Of a stretch of 64,000 bases of DNA, positions 58,458 through 64,000 are shown one piece after another. The DNA comes from Rhynchospora pubera (Eukaryota; Streptophyta; Magnoliopsida; Poales; Cyperaceae). The notes under the pieces are model-generated. The model was given only the letters and a program-made list of their open reading frames with translations. It was not told the origin of the DNA and searched no databases. The position numbers and the translations under genes were made by a program. The number at the start of each line of letters is the position of its first letter. The stretch's first letter is position 1. The stretch lies in the NCBI GenBank assembly GCA_028095005.1, contig CM051460.1, forward strand, positions 190,147,742 to 190,211,741, written 5' to 3'.

Positions 58458-61400
58458 TTATTTGGACATAAATAGCTGTGTAGTACCTGAAGTGTCTTTT
58501 GGCACGACTGCAAAATTGAGTTTAATATTTGCTGGATAATTAGACTCCGATTCCTCTTGTTGAAACGACACATCAAAAGCCACGGGTTGGTACAGACAAA
58601 CCTCATCCTCCTTGCAATAGTACACCTAAGAATATAACATAATTAAATAAACTACTGATATGATATTATCCAAGTCACAGACAAAGTGATTTACCTAATA
58701 ATCAATCAATGATTCTACAATAATACTTCAATAAGTTGTTAATGTCATGGTCCCTTACCTTGAATCTAGCACAGGGTATTTTTTTTAAGTTACAGACATG
58801 AATTGCAATACGTTTTTTAGATGTCTTTGGATGTTTTCAGTGTAATTTTTATTTCTCTATTTGTCATAACTAGCTTGTAATCTATTTTTAATTATTTAAT
58901 AAAATCTTGTTGGTTGTCTCTAGCCACCAACCTTCAAAAAGATAACTTCAAATCAAATTATTTGTTGAAAATTTATTGTAGCTACTGAATAATATTTCTA
59001 GCCTTCAAAAAAAGAATTTCAGACTAATATTTCTTTTGGAAATTTGGATTGACCACCTGATACTGGCCTGAGGTTAAAAGTCTGTATGACACCCACTGGC
59101 TGATATTGTAATTTATGTTGGGTTATGCATATAATAGCATCAACTTAGAAATAAACTCGCACCAAGTTCTAGGAAAGTACCTTGCAGTTTATTCTGCCAG
59201 TTGCTGGGGAAGGAGACAATCTCTTAAAATAAAGTGATGCCGACCCATCTGACTTTAAGTCTCCACTGGAGGGCTCCAATTCAATAGTATTTGCAGGTTC
59301 TATATCCACCTCAAACTTGCTACGTGCTTCCTGGATTTTTTTTTTTAAGATTAATCACACAACATATCTTTTCTTTACAAAAATATTTCCCAAATTAGCT
59401 CAAGCTACAATCTAGTCCATATAGGATCCTAGGAAACAACAAAATGTGCTCGCAAATAATAAAAAGGTACAGTGAATTCTAATATATGCAGACACATCTT
59501 AATAGTGCTCATGTTTGCATTCTACCAGGCGCTATGTTATTCTTTAGTGTGACTGTGTGAGGCAAATGACAGACAAATAGTGACAAATATTTTGCATTTG
59601 TTTGGGTTTCAATTGTATAGTTCATTAAACACTATGAATTATCTCCAGAAAACTATTATTGCTATCTATCTCAAAGTATCTCATTGTGCAAATTGAACCA
59701 TGTGTAAGACGGCAAAAATAAATACAGAAAGACATCACTAACCTTAGAAAAATGGTAACCATCTGGTACAGAAAATTGAAGGGACAGGTAACCTTCCTTC
59801 GCGTTACCAGCATCAACCTTAATAATTTGTGTATCAGCTGGTAAACGCCTCCTCAGGCGCTTTAAGGACCTTGGTTTTGCCGAAGGAGGATCCACTCCTT
59901 TCAGTTCCAGAGTTCGCAGTTGGAGATCCTTATCATTTAGGTCAATGTACCTGATCACACTATTGTTTGTATCGGCTATTAGGAGTCTACCTGTAAGATG
60001 TACAAAGCTGTAATTAGATAAAACATCTTTTCCCCATGCAGTGATTCTTAGGAAACCATAAAATTATATATTGATAACAGAAAAAAAAATATTTGCAGAA
60101 CAATGAAAATAATGAAAACAACATTTATTTACCTGGGCTGGAATTAGATTACTGGTATTATTTACAGATAATGAAAATATTGTTATTCGAAAAGAAAACT
60201 ATAATTAGAGTGAAAGTACATACGGTTTTCAGCTTCAATAAGCCCAGCTGGTTCAGAAAGCTACACCACAAAGACACGAATGATAAGAAATTTGAATTCT
60301 TTTACATTTATATCAGAGCTTTGCATAACATTTGACCACATCCTATATTAGTGAAACATAGCTGACCTGAGCTGATAAGACAGCACTGTCCTTAAACCCT
60401 GCAACTCCAGTTCCAGCTAAGGTCGTGACTCTTTTGGTAATTGGATCAAGCACTTTTATCTGGCAATATGGAATTACATTTTAATATGGATGTTCTTTAA
60501 ATTTTAATAAAACATGTAACTGCATAACAGAGAACTACCTTGTGGTTGTATGAATCAGCTATATAAATCTTATTATCTGACCCGCATAGGACACCTAATG
60601 GATGCTGGAGGAGTGCATCAGATCCTATTCCGTCATGATCTCCAAACTTCAAAAAATTAAATCAAATCAAATGATTGCTCAAAGAACAACAAAAACACAC
60701 GTACATGCAATAAAAACACACGGACATGCAACAATGAAACATGTTTTTAATTTATGGACATACAATAGCCAAGTTAAAACAGAAGTCAAAGTTTATAAAA
60801 ATTAACTATAGCTCCTCACTTTTTATGGATATACAATCAGCTTCTTCATAACAACCTCATGCAAACTGACAACACACAAAAAAATGTGCTTTTGTTTGAT
60901 TCTACAGTTCTACTTCAATTTTTCGCCATACATGGGTCATTAGAAAGAGTGGCACAAATTGACATTACACAAATTTTGCAATAAGACCATCTTGGAATGT
61001 ATGGCGTTCATACATCCTCTGATCATTATGTTGTGAAATTTTTGACGTTTACAAGAGCATACCCTACAATCCAATTAATATACTAATAGGGTACTATATA
61101 GTTATCCACTGACCTAGACAATTTTGACAACTATAAAAAATAACTTATAATATTGAAACCCAGAAGTTGGACTATTAGTTATACTTAATGCACATCTTAC
61201 ACATTAATATGGAAGAATTTTGATGCAAAGTTTCATTATTCGTCAAATGACTCAAAACTTTGCAATGATTATTATTTCACAGCATTTGTTTATCTTGGTT
61301 TGATGAAGCTTAATCAAGATTGTCAAGTTATGATATTGTCCATGGATTCAAACCATCCCTAAGTACCAAAACTAATGCGTTTACTTTACCAGAGATCAAA

Positions 61401-63522
61401 AAAAAAAAAGAACCGAATATACATGAAGCTTAAACAACATAAAATAATCAACTTCAATCAGTACCCTGAATAAATTCTCTGGGAACATCGAATCACCACC
61501 GGCTATCAATCTTGACCCTCCAGTTTTCAGATTAACAGCTCGGATTGAACTGCTTTCACTATCAGCAATGTAAGCCTCCTGCATATCTATGAAAATTATA
61601 CTATTATTTTCTGCTATATTAAAATCATAAGGTGTTTGATTGATAAGTAAAACTTACGAATCTCACCTAGAGACAGTGAAATCCCTGAAGGCTGCGCGAA
61701 GGATGTGCTTGTGGAACTGCATAGTGTACCTATGTTATGAATTTGATATATTCTTTCTTCGTAATGTTGTAGAGCTGGTAATTGTTGACCTGATCCAACC
61801 CAGCTGATGTCTAGCCAGTCAACTTCTTATAAGTCGGTATTCCTTTCCATTCTGTCAGTTCTAAAAAGGTGCTACCTTGTACCATTTCTGCTTATATTTT
61901 ATTTTTTGTTAATATGAAAATGCCAAACTCCAGTTAGACAATACTTTTGATAATCATACAATAAACAAAACATCAGCACGCATTCAAAAGTCATCATTTG
62001 GATGTCATTCCCTAGCCGACCCAAATGGTCAATGGGTAGGATTCTGGTAACCATTTTCTGACTCCTGGAGACTAAAATCAGGCAGCCCTTCAATTCTAAT
62101 CAGAATGCAAACCCAATCTACCACGACCTTGAACTCTTACTGCACTTCTAATGGACCGTACAATGCAAATGATAGTACCAGATATTACCTTGATCCATTT
62201 AGGTTTCTCTCGTAACCATCACCACTAAAAGCTCTGGTGACACCGTTAACTATACTATGTTCCCATATTTGATGCTGTCCAGCCATGGCTATGTACACAG
62301 TTTCATTCACGGGCTCATAGCAGAGGTCCCAAGGTGAATTTAGCACCTAAATATGTACATTGTGAGCGCAAAGAGTCAAGAAATTGTTAAATTTTGAAAT
62401 CTTTTTTCTTATTGCAAGTTAATTTGTGCGTGCCTGAGATCTTCCCTGACCACCTCCTTTGTAATCAGTACCTTTTGTTCCATTTCCAGCAAGAGTTCTA
62501 ACAGTCTCATTCACAAAATCAATCTCCCTGTCAAAGATATTACAGAAAAAAGGTTGTCCACTCACGGCTAGCAAAAACTTTTATTAGGAAATACCTTACA
62601 CATATCAAGATGCATATGATAAAGCTGCACTAGTATTCTCAGATGTACAGAAGTTATGCACGAGACTATCCCAGCACCCGACATACAATCTTTTACATCA
62701 TCAGATACAAACAAGGAAAAACTCATTACCTCAGAGCATGATTTTCAGTGTCAGCAACATAAAGGACATTCTTTTTTGGATTGTATGCAAGACCCTACAA
62801 AAGGAAACAATCTTTTAAATTTTTTTCGAAGGCTAATTGGCCAGTGGCCAACCGCATTTATAAATAGTAAAGTAAATTATTTACAAAGGGATAAAAGCAA
62901 AAAAAAAAATAAAGACTTCTCAGTATCGATAAGGGAGAGCCAAACAAAACTGTAAGCTAGCTAAAGTCGATTATTGCAAGAAATCCAGTTACAGGCTTGC
63001 AACTCGACATCGAATAACAATCTTTTAAATTATAAACTCGATTTGAGTAATGACAGATATAAGAAATTAAAACAAACTGATGATATGAGATCAGCTTAGA
63101 CTACATACTTGAGGACGGTTAAACAAAGCATTCTCAAAGGAACCATCATTTAATCCTTCTTCTCCAGTGCTACCAACTTGAGTGATATAATTCCCATCCA
63201 GTGTCGTGACCACCTTAATTACCAAAGCAAAGAATTGTAAGAATAAAGTAGAGATTACAATGTGTTTAATCTAAATAAAGGAAAAATTAGAGGAGCTAAA
63301 TAATAAAGGTAAGATAATTCTCACAATTCGATTGTGGTTACTGTCTGATATAAATAATCTATTGTTTTGCACATCAACTGCAAGCTTTCCAGGAAACTTA
63401 AGAGGTGATTTTAACATACGACTGCTGTTATCTTTCTCTAAAGCCAAAGGAAGGGGTTTGTTTTCCAGTAAATTTTTTTCCCCGTAGAACTCTAGCGCAG
63501 CGTCAACAACATCATCCAGATC
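58458..63522 (-). CDS. SOQ1: SOQ1 (NHL-repeat part; 5' end outside window)
   Basis: Thirteen consecutive exons on the minus strand join in frame for 531 C-terminal residues: 63522-63325, 63213-63109, 62794-62730, 62527-62434, 62346-62189, 61716-61667, 61586-61465, 60646-60539, 60459-60367, 60260-60224, 59990-59743, 59330-59181, 58625-58458. They encode a row of NHL beta-propeller repeats (LFISDSNHNRI, LYVADTENHALREID, AYIADSESSSIRAV, IYIADSYNHKIKVLD, LLIADTNNSVIRYID). A C-terminal domain with INCKVYYCKEDEVCLYQPV follows. This matches SUPPRESSOR OF QUENCHING 1, a thylakoid protein with stromal HAD-phosphatase and lumenal thioredoxin and NHL domains that limits sustained photoprotective quenching (qH). 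The HAD and thioredoxin exons must lie beyond 64000. One intron has a GC donor. A LINE tail sits in the intron at 62806-63031. Confidence 0.93.
62806..63031 (-). mobile_element. 5'-truncated LINE 3' end in a SOQ1 intron, 16-bp TSD
   Basis: A T-run followed by CGAAGGCTAATTGGCCAGTG and a non-coding stretch is flanked by AACAATCTTTTAAATT (62806-62821 and 63016-63031). On the minus strand it is a LINE 3' end with its tail, in the same orientation as SOQ1 transcription. Splice sites are untouched. Confidence 0.7.
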
Positions 63523-64000
63523 CTAAAAAATGACAAGTGCAAAGGTAACTGAGTTGCAATGTTTATTTACTTTGTTCACCAACTATCAATAAGAAGAAAG
63601 ATAAAACAACCTTTGTTTCTTCAGATTTACTGTACATTCTTTCATGTTGCAAATAGCACGACAAATATATTACGGTATTTTCAACTAAAAACCCACTATT
63701 TTGAGTCGGTAGCTAAAAATTATCCAAAAAATGAAGAAAAATAACAAAACTACAGCTATGTTTATTCTTCTAACCAACTTTGGCTCACAAAAGACTTGGA
63801 ACTCAACTGAAACAAAGCTCGCTTTATTTTAGTCCAATTATGCTTAGAGAGAATCACAAAAGCAATTAATATTATGCCCATAAGGCACTTAAATTTCCAA
63901 TTAATTTTTCCAATGAACATGGTTAATGACCAAGAAGTAAGTTAGAAATCTGAGAAACTTAAGTGGTCATTTGCAATTATATACAACTGCTGTTTCAAAA
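63523..64000 (-). other. SOQ1: SOQ1 intron running off the window
   Basis: No further exon is visible. The next upstream SOQ1 exon should end the thioredoxin-to-NHL linker and must lie beyond the window. Confidence 0.6.

Overview
This is nuclear DNA of a flowering plant. The genes have plant-type introns and encode plant families: a two-AP2-domain AINTEGUMENTA-LIKE factor, a plant complex I B13 subunit, a GPN1/QQT2 GTPase, an atypical bHLH of the AIF group and the chloroplast protein SOQ1. The intergenic DNA is AT-rich and packed with MITEs, solo LTRs and truncated LINE tails. I cannot name the species from the sequence.

Layout. 1-17.5 kb has no recognisable host gene. It holds small DNA transposons, a long-inverted-repeat element (5506-6938), a 993-bp PIF/Harbinger-like element and a 3.8-kb solo LTR inserted in a palindromic MITE. 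An AIL/PLETHORA-type gene (+ strand, 8 exons including a 9-nt microexon) spans 17951-23101. Behind it lies a hAT-type element (23845-26302) that was itself split by a 1,485-bp solo LTR carrying about 15 copies of a 16-bp palindrome. At 27271-30391 is a near-perfect giant inverted repeat (two 1,531-bp arms, 59-bp spacer). Its right arm holds the last exon of the complex I gene NDUFA5 (minus strand, 29523-31757), and its left arm is a mirror copy of that exon. GPN1/QQT2 (minus, six exons, 33602-37295) follows, with a hAT MITE in intron 4. 37.3-50.9 kb is gene-poor and full of MITEs and LINE tails. A single-exon AIF-type bHLH gene lies at 50947-51594 (minus). 52-58.4 kb is again repeat territory. 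The 3' 13 exons of SOQ1 (minus, 58458-63522) run off the right edge.

The five genes are unrelated in function and form no operon-like unit. The most unusual structure is the NDUFA5 inverted duplication, which could yield a long hairpin RNA if transcription reads past the gene's own poly(A) region. It could also be an assembly fold-back, and that must be excluded first. Much of the remaining interest is in mobile elements whose ends and target-site duplications can be read directly: five hAT-type copies or relatives with 8-bp TSDs, ten or so elements with 3-bp TSDs, two solo LTRs with 5-bp TSDs, and four or five 5'-truncated LINE tails, four of them with 13-18-bp TSDs.
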